Assembly (NCBI RefSeq): GCF_014206975.1
Contig: NZ_JACHOU010000005.1
Coordinates: 124,001 to 188,000, forward strand
Reading direction: 5' to 3'
DNA length: 64,000 bases
Source: Aminobacter aganoensis
GTDB taxonomy: Bacteria; Pseudomonadota; Alphaproteobacteria; Rhizobiales; Rhizobiaceae
Shown: in pieces, positions 18,581-31,114 of the stretch
Layout: each line of letters opens with the position of its first letter
Position numbering within the stretch: the first letter of the stretch is position 1
Program-made: the position numbers and the translations under genes
The notes under the pieces: generated by a model
The model's database searches: none
What the model was told of the DNA's origin: nothing
What the model saw: the letters and a program-made list of their open reading frames with translations, nothing else

Positions 18581-21142
18581 CTATTCCGCCGGCGCCGCCT
18601 GCACCGCCAGCGCCGTATCCGCCCGTCGGCTGCGCCGCGCCGACAGCCAGGCGGCAACCGCCTTCTGCCCATGGAACGCCGCGATCCCCGTCAGCATGCC
18701 GACCGCCACGGTCAGCGCCGTCGCCACCGGCCACGACGCAAGCGCCTTGAACTGCGGCGCCAGAAGCTCCGGCACCAGGCGATGGAACAGGTAGATGTGG
18801 TAGCCCGCCGCCGCCACCGGCAGCGCCAGCGCGGCGACCTGCTTCGGCACGGCCACCCGCGGCCGGTAGAGCAGCATCGCCACGCAGGCCAGTTGCAGCA
18901 TGAACTTGACCCAGGAGCCGGTCCAGTTGCCGCCCCAATAGGCCATGACGGGAAATGCCATCACGGCCGCCCCCATCACCAGCATGCGCTGCCGCGCCGT
19001 CCGCGCATGGAAGATGCACCAGCCGAACACGGCGAGGTAGAACACGTCCGACACGGTGAAGATCTGCACCGCCCCCACCGCCCAGACCTTGGGCGCGAAA
19101 AACTTGATCGCCACCGTCACGACGAGCGCCGCCATGCCCGTGCCGAACGGGTTCTCCGCCACCCGCCGCCGCACCGCCGGCAGCGAAAACAGCCCGGCGA
19201 CGATCAGCATGACCTGCGCATAGGCCTCCACGAACCAGTAGAGATAAGGCAGCATGTGCTTGGGATCGAAGATGCCGAGATTGCCCAGAAGGAAGACCGA
19301 CGGCCACAGCACCTCGCCGCGCGCGATCGAATAGGCGGCGACGATCGGCGCATAGATCGCCAGGTTGCCGGCCAGCGCCTTGAGCAGCCGCGTCGTCTCC
19401 CCGCGCATCAGTGCGGCGCCATGGAAGCGCGCCAGCCCGTAGCCGACCAGCATCACCAGCGCCGCTGCCCCGCCGGGAATGGGCCACAGCGTGGCGTGGT
19501 GCAGCACGACGAGCAGGATCGCCATCGCCCGCATCAAGAGTTCGGAATCGACCACGCGCAGCCCGCCGGTCTGGCGTCCGAGCCGTGCCAGCGCCCCCAC
19601 CGGCATCTTCTCCCAGCCTTCGGGAATGCGGCCCAGCTTGCGTTCCAGCGTCAGCGACAGCTGCACGAACAGCAGGGAATCGCCGCCCAGTGCCTCGAAA
19701 CTGTCCGTCGGCGCCACCTGCCGGGGATAGAAGGCGCGCCTGAACGCCTCGATGATTCCCGGATCGGCTTTCGCCGCCTGCCGCGCCCGCTGCGCCACCG
19801 CCTGATGGTCGACCTTGCCGTTGGACAGCCGCGGCAGCGCCTCGACCGCTACCGCCTCGACATGCAGCGGCGTCAGGCCGCTGGCCTCGACCATCAGCCT
19901 GCACACCGCCTCGGGCGCCTGGCCGGACGAGAACGCCGCCACCAGGCGCCGGTCGTCTCCCGTCACCGCCGCAACGATGCCATGGCGCGCCAGCGCATGC
20001 TCCACCGCCTCGTGGCCGATCCTCAGGCCGGCGATCTTCGACATGCGCTTCAGCCGTCCGACGACGCGGAAGAAGCCGTTGTCGCAGCGTTCGGCCAGAT
20101 CGCCGGTGCGAAGCTCATCCACCTCGGCGCCGCGCGCCAGGTCGGCCCTGCCCTCGGCATAACCCATCATCACGTTCGGCCCGCGATAGACGAGCTCGCC
20201 CGCCGCGCCGCTGCCGTCGATCCTCGCGCCGTCTTCGCCGACAAGCGACAGTTCCCCGCCCGGAATGGCGATGCCGATGCTGTCGGGGTTCGCCGCAAGC
20301 GCCTGCGGCGGCACATAGGCGATGCGGGCTGCCGCCTCGGTCTGGCCGTACATCAGGAACAGTTGCTGCCCCGAGGCATCGAGCTTGCGCCGGAAGCTCT
20401 CGGCCAGCTCGACCGGCATCCGCCCGCCCGCCGCCGTCATGAAACGCAGCGACGGCAGCTGCTCGGGGCGAAACCCGGTCTTCTGCATCAGCTCGTAGGA
20501 ATAGGGCACGCCGCTGATGTTGGTGACTTCGGCCGCGCGCAGGTCATCGGCAAATCCCTTTTCGGTCACGCCCTTCGCCGAAACAAACACGCTCGCGCCG
20601 ACCGCCAGGTGCGAGTTCAGCACCGACAGGCCATACGAATAGTGGAACGGCAGGATCAGCGCCGCCCGGTCGTCGGTCTCCAGCCCGAGATAGCAGGCGA
20701 TGGCCTCGGCATTGCTGTTGATGTTGGTGCGCGACAGCCTGACGAGGCGGCTCCTGCCGGTGCTGCCCGATGTCGCCAGCAGCACGGCGAGGTCGCCATG
20801 CAGTGCCTCCCCTGCCCGCTCGTGCTCGATCAGGCGCCAGCGCCCGTCGACCAGCCGCACGCTCACATCGGGACGGAAGTCTTCTTCGAAATCGGCAATG
20901 GCCTTCGCCTCGCCGGGCGCGATCAGCGCCACTGCATGCCCGCCTGCGCGGGCCGCGACATAGGCGGTGATGGCGTGCTCGGAATTCGCCGCCTCGATCG
21001 CCACCAGCTTGCGGCCGTTGCCGAAACCGGCGGCCATCCCGGCGGCGCGGCGCGCCAGTTCGGCATGGCTGATCGCGGGCCGGCCCGGAAAGATCAGGGC
21101 CGGGCGTTCGCCATGCGCCGCCAGTTTCTGCAGGAAATCCAT
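18581..21142 (-). CDS. Adenylation domain - carrier domain - membrane acyltransferase fusion
   Basis: This 853-aa protein joins three parts. Residues 1 to about 440 are an AMP-forming adenylation domain with the P-loop-like LLATSGSTGRSRLVRLS and the later YRGPNVMMGY and RTGDLAE motifs. A phosphopantetheine carrier domain follows (about 470-540), with the serine in EALGGDSLLFVQL. From about residue 555 the protein is a multi-helix acyltransferase with LLVVLHHA, like acyltransferase family 3. A simple reading is that an acid is activated, loaded on the carrier and passed to an acceptor at or across the membrane, comparable in logic to the Dlt system. Acid and acceptor are unknown. A TTGATG with CGCTAT 17 bases downstream lies before the gene. 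Confidence 0.85.
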   Translation of the reverse strand: MDFLQKLAAHGERPALIFPGRPAISHAELARRAAGMAAGFGNGRKLVAIEAANSEHAITAYVAARAGGHAVALIAPGEAKAIADFEEDFRPDVSVRLVDGRWRLIEHERAGEALHGDLAVLLATSGSTGRSRLVRLSRTNINSNAEAIACYLGLETDDRAALILPFHYSYGLSVLNSHLAVGASVFVSAKGVTEKGFADDLRAAEVTNISGVPYSYELMQKTGFRPEQLPSLRFMTAAGGRMPVELAESFRRKLDASGQQLFLMYGQTEAAARIAYVPPQALAANPDSIGIAIPGGELSLVGEDGARIDGSGAAGELVYRGPNVMMGYAEGRADLARGAEVDELRTGDLAERCDNGFFRVVGRLKRMSKIAGLRIGHEAVEHALARHGIVAAVTGDDRRLVAAFSSGQAPEAVCRLMVEASGLTPLHVEAVAVEALPRLSNGKVDHQAVAQRARQAAKADPGIIEAFRRAFYPRQVAPTDSFEALGGDSLLFVQLSLTLERKLGRIPEGWEKMPVGALARLGRQTGGLRVVDSELLMRAMAILLVVLHHATLWPIPGGAAALVMLVGYGLARFHGAALMRGETTRLLKALAGNLAIYAPIVAAYSIARGEVLWPSVFLLGNLGIFDPKHMLPYLYWFVEAYAQVMLIVAGLFSLPAVRRRVAENPFGTGMAALVVTVAIKFFAPKVWAVGAVQIFTVSDVFYLAVFGWCIFHARTARQRMLVMGAAVMAFPVMAYWGGNWTGSWVKFMLQLACVAMLLYRPRVAVPKQVAALALPVAAAGYHIYLFHRLVPELLAPQFKALASWPVATALTVAVGMLTGIAAFHGQKAVAAWLSARRSRRADTALAVQAAPAE

Positions 21143-21319
21143 TCTTCGCTCGCCCCCGACCGCCCCTTCGCGGTCCCTGAACGCGCGAGCCGATAGCGTT
21201 ATTCCTGATTTTTTGCATCAACTATTTTTCACATAGCTAATGTTTCCCGTCGCCGGAAGGCGTGTGGCTGCGCGAACACGTCGCACGAGGGCTTGCCAAA
21301 ACGCCGGCCTTCGCTATTC

Positions 21320-21336
21320 TTGCAAATGACTTGCAA
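21320..21336 (+). promoter_or_regulatory. Paired TTGCAA operator-like sites before mntH
   Basis: Two palindromic TTGCAA boxes (21320-21325 and 21331-21336) lie 11 bases apart, one helical turn, ending 19 bases upstream of the mntH start. Manganese uptake genes of rhizobia are controlled by Mur, a Fur-family regulator with TGCAA-rich dyads, so this is a plausible Mur site. Confidence 0.45.
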
Positions 21337-21355
21337 CTGCGATTAGGAACATCGA

Positions 21356-22702
21356 GTGGACTCCTACACCCGGCCGGCCGAAGACACCGAGGGTTGGCGG
21401 ACGGCGCGAGGCGAAGGATCGCTCTCCGACGTCCATCGTTCGATCGCCATCAGCAAGGACGCCCCGACCTGGCGCAAGGCAGCCGCCTTCGTCGGCCCCG
21501 GCTATCTCGTCGCCGTTGGCTACATGGATCCCGGCAACTGGGCGACCTCGATCGCCGGCGGCTCCAAGTTCGGCTACACGCTTTTGTTCGTGGCGCTGGT
21601 TTCCAACATCATGGCGATCGTGCTGCAGTCGCTTTGCGCCCGCCTCGCCATCGCCTCGGGCCGCGACCTCGCCCAGGCCTGCCGCGACGCCTTCCCGCGT
21701 CCCGTCGCCTATGTGCTGTGGTTCCTCGCCGAAGTCGCCATCATCGCCACCGACATCGCCGAGGTCATCGGCACGGCCATCGGCCTCAACCTCATCTTCG
21801 GCATTCCGCTCGAGATCGGCGTCATCATCACCGCGCTCGACGTGTTCCTCATCCTCTATCTCCAGAAGCTCGGCTTCCGCTGGGTCGAGGCGCTCATCAT
21901 CACGCTGCTCGGCGTCATCGCCGTCTGCTTCGCAATCCAGGTGGCGCTGGCCGACCCCGACTGGGGCGCGGTCATAGTTGGCTTTGCGCCCACCACCGAG
22001 ATCGTCACCAACCCCGAGATGCTCTATCTCGCCTTGGGCATCCTCGGCGCCACCGTCATGCCGCACAATCTCTATCTGCATTCCGGCATCGTGCAGACGC
22101 GCGCCTATGGCAACACGCTGGTCGAAAAGCGCCAGGCGCTGAAGTTCGCGACCTGGGATTCGACGATCGCGCTGATGTTCGCCTTGCTCATCAACGCCTC
22201 GATCCTGATCCTCGCCGCGGCCGCCTTCTATTCCACCGGCCGCACCGAAATCGTCGAGATCGGCGAGGCCCATTCGCTGCTCGCGCCGCTGCTCGGACTC
22301 GCCATCGCCCCCACTTTGTTCGGCATCGCGCTGCTCTGCTGCGGCATCAATTCGACGGTAACGGCGACGCTCGCCGGCCAGATCGTCATGGAAGGCTTCC
22401 TCCACATCAAGCTGCCGCCATGGCTGCGCCGCCTGGTCACCCGCGGCATCGCCATCGTACCGGCCGCGGCCGTCACCATGTGGTACGGCGACAGCGGCAC
22501 GGCGCGTCTGCTGATCCTTACCCAGGTCGTGCTCAGCCTGCAGCTCTCCTTCGCCGTCTTCCCGCTGGTCCTGTTCACCGCCGACCGCAAGAAGATGGGC
22601 GCGCTTGTCGCCCCGCGCTGGCTGATCGCCCTGGCCATGCTGATCGCGGTCGTCATCGCCGCCCTCAACGTCAAGCTGCTGGTCGATTTCGTCCTGAACT
22701 GA
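21356..22702 (+). CDS. mntH: Nramp family divalent metal (Mn2+) transporter MntH
   Basis: This 448-aa inner-membrane transporter imports Mn2+ (and possibly Fe2+) with protons. Helix 1 contains [11 protein letters not shown] with the metal-binding DPGN, and helix 6 contains [10 protein letters not shown] with the MPH motif, both diagnostic of the family. About 11 helices are expected. The start is a GTG at 21356 with AGGA about 7-11 bases upstream; the N-terminus is 25-30 residues longer than in enterobacteria. The gene is single, divergent from the acyltransferase fusion, and paired TTGCAA boxes just upstream suggest metal-dependent repression. Confidence 0.93.
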   Translation: MDSYTRPAEDTEGWRTARGEGSLSDVHRSIAISKDAPTWRKAAAFVGPGYLVAVGYMDPGNWATSIAGGSKFGYTLLFVALVSNIMAIVLQSLCARLAIASGRDLAQACRDAFPRPVAYVLWFLAEVAIIATDIAEVIGTAIGLNLIFGIPLEIGVIITALDVFLILYLQKLGFRWVEALIITLLGVIAVCFAIQVALADPDWGAVIVGFAPTTEIVTNPEMLYLALGILGATVMPHNLYLHSGIVQTRAYGNTLVEKRQALKFATWDSTIALMFALLINASILILAAAAFYSTGRTEIVEIGEAHSLLAPLLGLAIAPTLFGIALLCCGINSTVTATLAGQIVMEGFLHIKLPPWLRRLVTRGIAIVPAAAVTMWYGDSGTARLLILTQVVLSLQLSFAVFPLVLFTADRKKMGALVAPRWLIALAMLIAVVIAALNVKLLVDFVLN

Positions 22703-22729
22703 TCGGCACGACAGCCAATGCTCGGCAAA

Positions 22730-23902
22730 TCAGCGGGCCACCACCACCGGTGCCGACCGCCGCGACAAGACGAGCACCGCAAGTGCCACCAGCGGGAACG
22801 CCGCAGCCACCAGGCCGAGATCGGACGGCCGGGCGAACTCCAGCACGCGTCCGCCGATGACTGTGCCCAAGGCGATGCCGAAATAGAGTGCCGAGGCGTT
22901 GAGCGACAGGGTCAGGTGCGCCACCTCGGGCGCGAAACCGACGATGCGGCTCGCCTGCGCCGGCGGAAAAGCCCAGCCGATGATGCCCCACGGCACCATC
23001 AGCCCGATCAGCACCGGCCCGGCGATGTGGTGCGGCAGCAGCTTGAGCGTCAGTGCAATCGCCAGGCAGAAGCCCGACGACATCAACAGCGACAGCACCA
23101 CCATGCGTGTCGCGCCGATCCGGTCCGCAAGATAGCCGCTCGACAGATTGCCGATGACGGCACCGGCGCCAAAGGCCAGCAGCATGCCCGGCAGGGCGAT
23201 GGCCGGCAGCCCCGCCCCTTCCAGCGCCAGCGGTGCGATGTAGGAGATCACCGTGAAACCGCCGGCGAGATAAAGCAGCGTCACCAGAAGCGACGGCAGG
23301 ATGCCGGGCCGGGCTATGGCGGTGAAGCGCTCGCCAAGCGTCAGCTTGATGCCGCGCGATCCCCGCGGCAGCCGCACCCACAGGATCGCCGCACAGGAAA
23401 TGCTGAGCAGCGCAATCGCCAGGAAGGTGCCGCGCCAGCCCCACATCGTCGCGATCAGCGACCCTGCCGGCGCACCCAGCGCCACCGCGAATGTCGTGCC
23501 GCCGACAACGACGGCGATCGCGCGTGCCCGATGCTCGGGCCCTGCCAGCGACACGGCTGTCGCCTGCGCGGTCGCCGCATAGAGCCCGGCCGCCATGCCC
23601 ATCACGACCTGCGCCACCAGCAACCCGCCGAAGGACGAGCTCATGGCGGCAATGACGTTGCCCGCCACGAACACCAGCATCGTCGCCGCCAGCACGCGGC
23701 GGCGGTCGACCTCGCCCGCCAGCGCCGACAGCACTGGCGCGCCGACGGCGTAGGCGAGCGAAAACGCCATGATCAGGTAGCCGGCGAAGGGCACCGAGAC
23801 ATGGGCATCGCCGGCGATCGCCGGCAGCAGGCTGGAGAACACGAAGCCGACGGTGCTCATCGCAAACGAGCCGACCGCCAGCCAGATAAGGCGCTTGTCC
23901 AT
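22730..23902 (-). CDS. MFS transporter (DHA1-like)
   Basis: This 390-aa protein has 12 predicted helices and the motif-A variant GEVDRRRVLAATMLVF after helix 2, with GGTTFAVALGAPAGS resembling motif C of antiporters in helix 5. Its closest recognisable type is the arabinose-efflux-like DHA1 group, usually exporters of small molecules. The substrate is unknown. It is divergent from an ArsR-family gene 145 bases away, and a strong inverted repeat lies only 12 bases before its start, so repression by that regulator is very likely. Confidence 0.88.
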   Translation of the reverse strand: MDKRLIWLAVGSFAMSTVGFVFSSLLPAIAGDAHVSVPFAGYLIMAFSLAYAVGAPVLSALAGEVDRRRVLAATMLVFVAGNVIAAMSSSFGGLLVAQVVMGMAAGLYAATAQATAVSLAGPEHRARAIAVVVGGTTFAVALGAPAGSLIATMWGWRGTFLAIALLSISCAAILWVRLPRGSRGIKLTLGERFTAIARPGILPSLLVTLLYLAGGFTVISYIAPLALEGAGLPAIALPGMLLAFGAGAVIGNLSSGYLADRIGATRMVVLSLLMSSGFCLAIALTLKLLPHHIAGPVLIGLMVPWGIIGWAFPPAQASRIVGFAPEVAHLTLSLNASALYFGIALGTVIGGRVLEFARPSDLGLVAAAFPLVALAVLVLSRRSAPVVVAR

Positions 23903-23913
23903 GACGCTGTCCT

Positions 23914-23943
23914 TAGTTCAAAATTCGTTGAACTATTGAACTT
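23914..23943. promoter_or_regulatory. ArsR-type operator in the MFS/arsR intergenic region
   Basis: TAGTTCAA (23914-23921) and TTGAACTA (23928-23935) form a perfect 8-bp dyad with a 6-base spacer. A third half-site, TTGAACTT, abuts it at 23936-23943. Its position 12-41 bases upstream of the MFS gene would block that promoter when bound. Confidence 0.7.
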
Positions 23944-24047
23944 GTCGTAGCGTCATGTCAATCTGCCTCGAACGCGCTCTTGCCATCGTCATGTCAGCAG
24001 GCGGCGCCAACCTTGAACCGACCGGACAGCATAGCTAGCTTCGCACC

Positions 24048-24389
24048 ATGTCATTGCCGCATCCCAATCCCGACCAGATCAGCCTCGCAAACGTGCTTGC
24101 CGTGCTTGGCGACCAGACGCGGCTCGCCATCGTCGGCTATCTCGCCCGCAACGAGGGCGTGGCGATGAGTTGCGGCCAGTTTCTCGATTTCGGCTCCAAG
24201 ACCAATCTCAGCTACCACCTCGCCAAGCTGCGCGAGGCCGGCATCACCAAGACCGAGGTTTCCGGCACCAGCCGGCTGATCTCGCTGCGCCGCGGCGACC
24301 TCGACAGCCGCTTTCCGGGCCTGCTCGATTCGATCGTCACCGCCGCGCGCGACCTGCCTCTCCTGGAACGGCTCAAGGACGACGGCTGA
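24048..24389 (+). CDS. ArsR family winged-helix transcriptional regulator
   Basis: This 113-aa protein is a compact winged helix-turn-helix: LANVLAVLGDQTRLAIVGYLA (helices 1-2), then FGSKTNLSYHLAKLREAGITKTE as recognition helix and wing. No CxC or CxxC metal-binding pair is present and only one cysteine is seen (in MSCGQF), so it is probably not a classical arsenic or zinc sensor. Its target is most likely the divergent MFS gene, judged by the dyad at 23914-23943. The inducer is unknown. Confidence 0.88.
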   Translation: MSLPHPNPDQISLANVLAVLGDQTRLAIVGYLARNEGVAMSCGQFLDFGSKTNLSYHLAKLREAGITKTEVSGTSRLISLRRGDLDSRFPGLLDSIVTAARDLPLLERLKDDG

Positions 24390-24632
24390 CCCGGGAAACG
24401 GGCGCCGGACGCCGGTCGCGACGCCCCGAACCGGCATGGCGCGTCGAGCTTCCCGCTGCTGGCCGCATTCTTGCCTGTCTACAATGGCTTAAATGCTATT
24501 TTCGGGGTTCCCCCCTCCCCGTCCTTCCCCTATAAGGCGCGCCTAGCCTGATACTTGAATCTCACTTGCGCACCGGCCCGGGCATCGCCCCGTCCCGGTT
24601 CTTCGCGCAGGCCTACTGACGGACCGTACACA

Positions 24633-28127
<3,495 letters not shown>

Positions 28128-28145
28128 AAGCGTCGCCACAGCTCT

Positions 28146-28345
28146 CTTCTCCCCGTTTACGGGGAGAAGATGCCGGCAGGCAGATGAGGGGCAGCGCAAG
28201 CGCTGCCGCCGTCGCCGAGTAAAGCGCGACGCCCAAGCTGCTGATCTCCCCCTTGCGGGGGAGATGGCCGGCACGCCAGAGGGGGGTGCGAAGAAGCGCG
28301 ACACCTCAGGCAAACCGCCACTTCTGCCCGGCTCGCCCCCCGCAT
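28146..28345. repeat. Dispersed palindromic repeats, copy 2, in the 28128-28518 gap
   Basis: CTTCTCCCC-GTTTAC-GGGGAGAAG lies at 28146-28169 and a second hairpin, ATCTCCCCC-TTGC-GGGGGAGAT, at 28244-28265. Between them are GCAGATGAGGGGCAGCGC and similar words typical of rhizobial intergenic repeats. The remaining gap to 28518 shows no gene. Confidence 0.7.
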
Positions 28346-28518
28346 TGCGTGCGACGACACCCCCCAACGCCTCATGGCGTGGCCTGACGCGAGCTACGTA
28401 ACAAGCATCTATTGTCCTGCCGGCTTGCTTCGATCCCCTGCGCTATTTCTTCACCTCCACCTTCCCACACGCATGGATTGCAGATAACTCTTCTCTATCG
28501 GGTGGGGAGTATTTGAAA

Positions 28519-28893
28519 ATGAAGCTGAACACTATGCGGCTGGCACTGGCATCGGTGCTGGCGGGACTGCTGGTTGTGGCCGTGCCGGACGCGGCGATGG
28601 CCAGGGACAAGGGCTCGCTGGCCGGCAAGGAAGGCGACAAGCGCTATCCGCTGCAATTCGGAAACACCACGGGCCCGTGCCAGAAGGTCTACAAGGACTA
28701 TATCGCGGCGCCCGGGCATTCTGCCTACGCACAGACCCACAGGGGCAGCACCGAAGCCTTCTTCTGCGGCCCCGCCTACAACGCGCCGACACAGAAGGCA
28801 GCCGAAGAGCGCGCCCTCGCCAACTGCAATTCGGTCGGCAAGAAATACAAGGTCAAGACGACAGGCAAGTGCGCCATCTACGCCTCGAAGTGA
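28519..28893 (+). CDS. Small secreted protein, DUF4189-like
   Basis: This 124-aa protein has a signal peptide (KLNTMRLALASVLAGLLVVA, cleaved after AMA near residue 30). The mature part contains CQKVYKDYIAAPGHSAYAQ, FFCGPAYNAPTQKAAEERAL and ANCNSVGKKYK with four cysteines. The segment of alanine-rich helix ending in ALANC resembles DUF4189 repeats, in which a cysteine pair forms a disulfide; this is only a resemblance. The ATG at 28519 follows GGGGAG by about 9 bases. It probably functions in the periplasm or outside the cell. It is flanked on both sides by palindromic repeats. Confidence 0.65.
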   Translation: MKLNTMRLALASVLAGLLVVAVPDAAMARDKGSLAGKEGDKRYPLQFGNTTGPCQKVYKDYIAAPGHSAYAQTHRGSTEAFFCGPAYNAPTQKAAEERALANCNSVGKKYKVKTTGKCAIYASK

Positions 28894-28922
28894 GGCCACG
28901 GGTGGGCCATCGCGATCATCTC

Positions 28923-29096
28923 CTTCTCCCCTTGTGGGAGAAGGTGCCCCGAAGGGGCGGATGAGGGGTGCTGGAAGAAACGGGAGGTCGCAGGAGGCAA
29001 TCCGGATTGCGAGAAATCTCGAAACGCCCCCGCTCCGTCCAGCACCCCTCATCCGACCTCGCTTCACTCGGCTACCTTCTCCCACAAGGGGAGAAG
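28923..29096. repeat. 175-bp inverted-repeat element, copy 3
   Basis: CTTCTCCCCTTGTGGGAGAA starts at 28923 and its reverse complement ends at 29096. Inner arms ATGAGGGGTGCTGGA (28961-28975) and TCCAGCACCCCTCAT (29038-29052) also match perfectly. The whole element can fold into one long hairpin and lies between two co-directional genes. No transposase is present. Confidence 0.75.
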
Positions 29097-29169
29097 ATAT
29101 TGCCGCCTCGCGCCCCTCCCCATCCCGCGTCCATCCGGCTACCCTGCCCTGCCAGCCAGGATTCGCCGC

Positions 29170-29535
29170 ATGCCCATCGCCTACGACCCGTTCGACGAAA
29201 TCCGCCGCGAGGCGTCGGGCTTTAGCCTGGTCCCGCCGCAGGTGGTCGCCGACAACGCCGCCAGGGGCCTTGCGCTGCGAAAGAAATTCGGCCGCGGCGG
29301 CACCGAGATCGGCGTCGGCCGCGCCGAGGAGCTCGTCGCCCGCACCGAACTTTCACCCCACACCATCAAGCGCATGGTCAGCTACTTCGCCCGCCACGAA
29401 ATCGACAAGCGCGGCAAGAATTTTGGCAACGAACAGAACCCTTCAGCCGGCCACATCGCCTGGCTGTTGTGGGGCGGGGATGAAGGGCGGGCGTGGGTGC
29501 TGGAGATGAAAGGGCGGATAAAGCCAAACGGCTAG
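29170..29535 (+). CDS. Small protein of a phage-associated conserved domain (KRM-YFARHE / LWGGD type)
   Basis: The 121-aa product contains LALRKKFGRGGTEIGVGRAEEL, HTIKRMVSYFARHEIDKRG and PSAGHIAWLLWGGDEGRAW. This combination recurs as a domain in phage head-related and other mobile proteins and also as single small chromosomal proteins; its function is not known to me. A helix-turn-helix-like segment (SPHTIKRMVSYFARHE) might bind nucleic acid. It has no signal peptide. No other phage gene is nearby, so it is probably a resident gene rather than a prophage remnant. Confidence 0.65.
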   Translation: MPIAYDPFDEIRREASGFSLVPPQVVADNAARGLALRKKFGRGGTEIGVGRAEELVARTELSPHTIKRMVSYFARHEIDKRGKNFGNEQNPSAGHIAWLLWGGDEGRAWVLEMKGRIKPNG

Positions 29536-29650
29536 ACCGGCACTCCTCGTCCGAAAAGAAGAGTTGCCTCCGCCCGAAGAGCATCGCGCCGGCCGGCATT
29601 ACCGGTCCCGACTACATGGTCGTCTGGAAACTTCGCTCGCTGGCAGCAGG

Positions 29651-30070
29651 CTACCCTTGCATCTCGGCCGGTGCTCCCGCCATGTCGACCGCCAGCGCTT
29701 CGAACACGTGACCGTCGGGGTCCTCGAAGACCCGGTTGTACAGCCAGCCCATGTCCTGCCGCTCGCGAACGTCAGCCTTGCCGCCGGCTGCTGCCGCCGC
29801 CTCAACCATGGAGTCGACCTGCTCTCGGCTGCTGCGGGACAAGGCAAGCAGCACCTCGCTCGTCACATGGGCGTCGGCAATCTCCTTCGGTGTGAAGGTT
29901 GAGAAATAGTCATGCGCCAGCAACTGAAACGTGATGGTGTCAGACCAGACCATGCTCGACGACTGGTGGTCGCTGAACTGCTCGTTCTTCTCGCATCCGA
30001 TCGCTTGGTAAAAGCGGGTCGCGACGGCCAGGTCCTTCACCGGCAGGTTTATATAGATCGTCTTCGACAT
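29651..30070 (-). CDS. VOC family protein (glyoxalase-like)
   Basis: This 139-aa single VOC domain begins SKTIYINLPVKDLAVATRFY and ends NRVFEDPDGHVFEALAVDM, the usual two beta-alpha-beta modules. Conserved metal-site residues are partly present (H in DGHVF, E in FEAL). It resembles 'lactoylglutathione lyase-like' proteins of unknown activity. The ATG at 30070 follows GAGGACC. It starts 26 bases after the stop of the alpha/beta hydrolase gene on the same strand, so both are probably one operon under the TetR operator at 31115-31143. Confidence 0.85.
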   Translation of the reverse strand: MSKTIYINLPVKDLAVATRFYQAIGCEKNEQFSDHQSSSMVWSDTITFQLLAHDYFSTFTPKEIADAHVTSEVLLALSRSSREQVDSMVEAAAAAGGKADVRERQDMGWLYNRVFEDPDGHVFEALAVDMAGAPAEMQG

Positions 30071-30095
30071 TGTGGTCCTCCACTGAGAATTTGCT

Positions 30096-31097
30096 TCATT
30101 GAGCTTGCGGTTCGAACCAGCCCTTTGGCGTTTCGCCATTGAGGAACGGCTCGATCAGGGCGCGCAGCAACTCGACCTGGCCCATGATGGCGGTGTGTGA
30201 GGTCGCAGGCAGTATGGCGAGGCGTGCTTCCGGCAGGGGCTTGCCCTGGTCACCCATCACGCCGCCACCAAGTAACCGGAACATCGCCAGGGTATGTGCA
30301 TGGTCGACGATGTCGGCATCACCCTGAATGATGAGGATTGGCGTCTTCAGCTTTGCCACATCGGTTTCCCAGGCCATAGGCTCGTGTTCGAGCGCGATCA
30401 GTTTGTCCACGAGGGCGGGGAAGCCTTTCGGGTCGGCCGCCAGCTCGCGATAAGCATCTTCCATCGGCGTGCCGACAAACAGTTCGGGGACGATTTGCGG
30501 GACAAAAGCCCGGTAATCGGGGTGCCAGCCCTTGAAATCGTAGGCGATGGACGTCAAGGCGGCCCTGTCGACCTTGTCGGGGTGCCGGATTGCCAGTTGA
30601 AGTCCGACAGCAGCGCCCATCGAATAGCCGAAGATGTCCGCCTTATCGACGCCGACGGCATCCATGAAGGCAGCGATATCGTCGGCGAGGTTGGGATAGG
30701 TTATGGGCCGGCCGATATCGGGCGTACGGCCATGTCCCTGCATTTCGACGGCGATGACCCTGCGCGATCGAGCGAGGGCGGGTATGATTTCGCCCATCGT
30801 AGGAATGTTCATATAGGCGCCGTGCAGGACTACGAGGGGATCACCCTCGCCAGAGGTCTCGTAGTACATCTGCATGCCGTTGACCTCGATGCGGGCGCCG
30901 ACAGGTTCAGACTGTGCGACCATGGGGCCGATTGCAAGCAGGACCCCGGCAATGAGTTGCAGCGCGGACCATTGTCTCCTCCTCCTCGTTTCAACGCTCC
31001 GCGAGACCAGCCTGGATGAACCAAAAGTCCGACGCTGATCTCGCGTCAATAAATCGTGCCCAGACACCTCGCTCCTTGGCACGACAGAAACGGACAC
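30096..31097 (-). CDS. Alpha/beta hydrolase with uncertain start (possible frameshift at the N-terminus)
   Basis: The catalytic core is clear: LVVLHGAYMNIPT (oxyanion hole), IFGYSMGAAVGLQLA with the nucleophile serine in GYSMG, a later aspartate in LIIQGDADIVDHA, and the histidine in LPATSHTAIM. A secretion-like hydrophobic segment (ALQLIAGVLLAIGPMVAQS) precedes it. The only in-frame start far upstream is a GTG at 31097 with a poor site. A strong GAGGAGGAGGAG site precedes an ATG at 30972 that is out of frame; deleting one base at about 30969 would give MSALQLIAGVLLAIG, an ideal signal peptide. Either a sequencing error or a real lesion is possible. Substrate unknown. Confidence 0.75.
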   Translation of the reverse strand: MSVSVVPRSEVSGHDLLTRDQRRTFGSSRLVSRSVETRRRRQWSALQLIAGVLLAIGPMVAQSEPVGARIEVNGMQMYYETSGEGDPLVVLHGAYMNIPTMGEIIPALARSRRVIAVEMQGHGRTPDIGRPITYPNLADDIAAFMDAVGVDKADIFGYSMGAAVGLQLAIRHPDKVDRAALTSIAYDFKGWHPDYRAFVPQIVPELFVGTPMEDAYRELAADPKGFPALVDKLIALEHEPMAWETDVAKLKTPILIIQGDADIVDHAHTLAMFRLLGGGVMGDQGKPLPEARLAILPATSHTAIMGQVELLRALIEPFLNGETPKGWFEPQAQ

Positions 31098-31114
31098 GCC
31101 CCGTTTCGCAATGA

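Noticed and set aside
18446-21196. Plus-strand frame of over 900 codons opposite the acyltransferase fusion
   Set aside because: The minus-strand protein has clear adenylation and carrier motifs; the plus-strand product has none and is Arg/His/Gln-rich.
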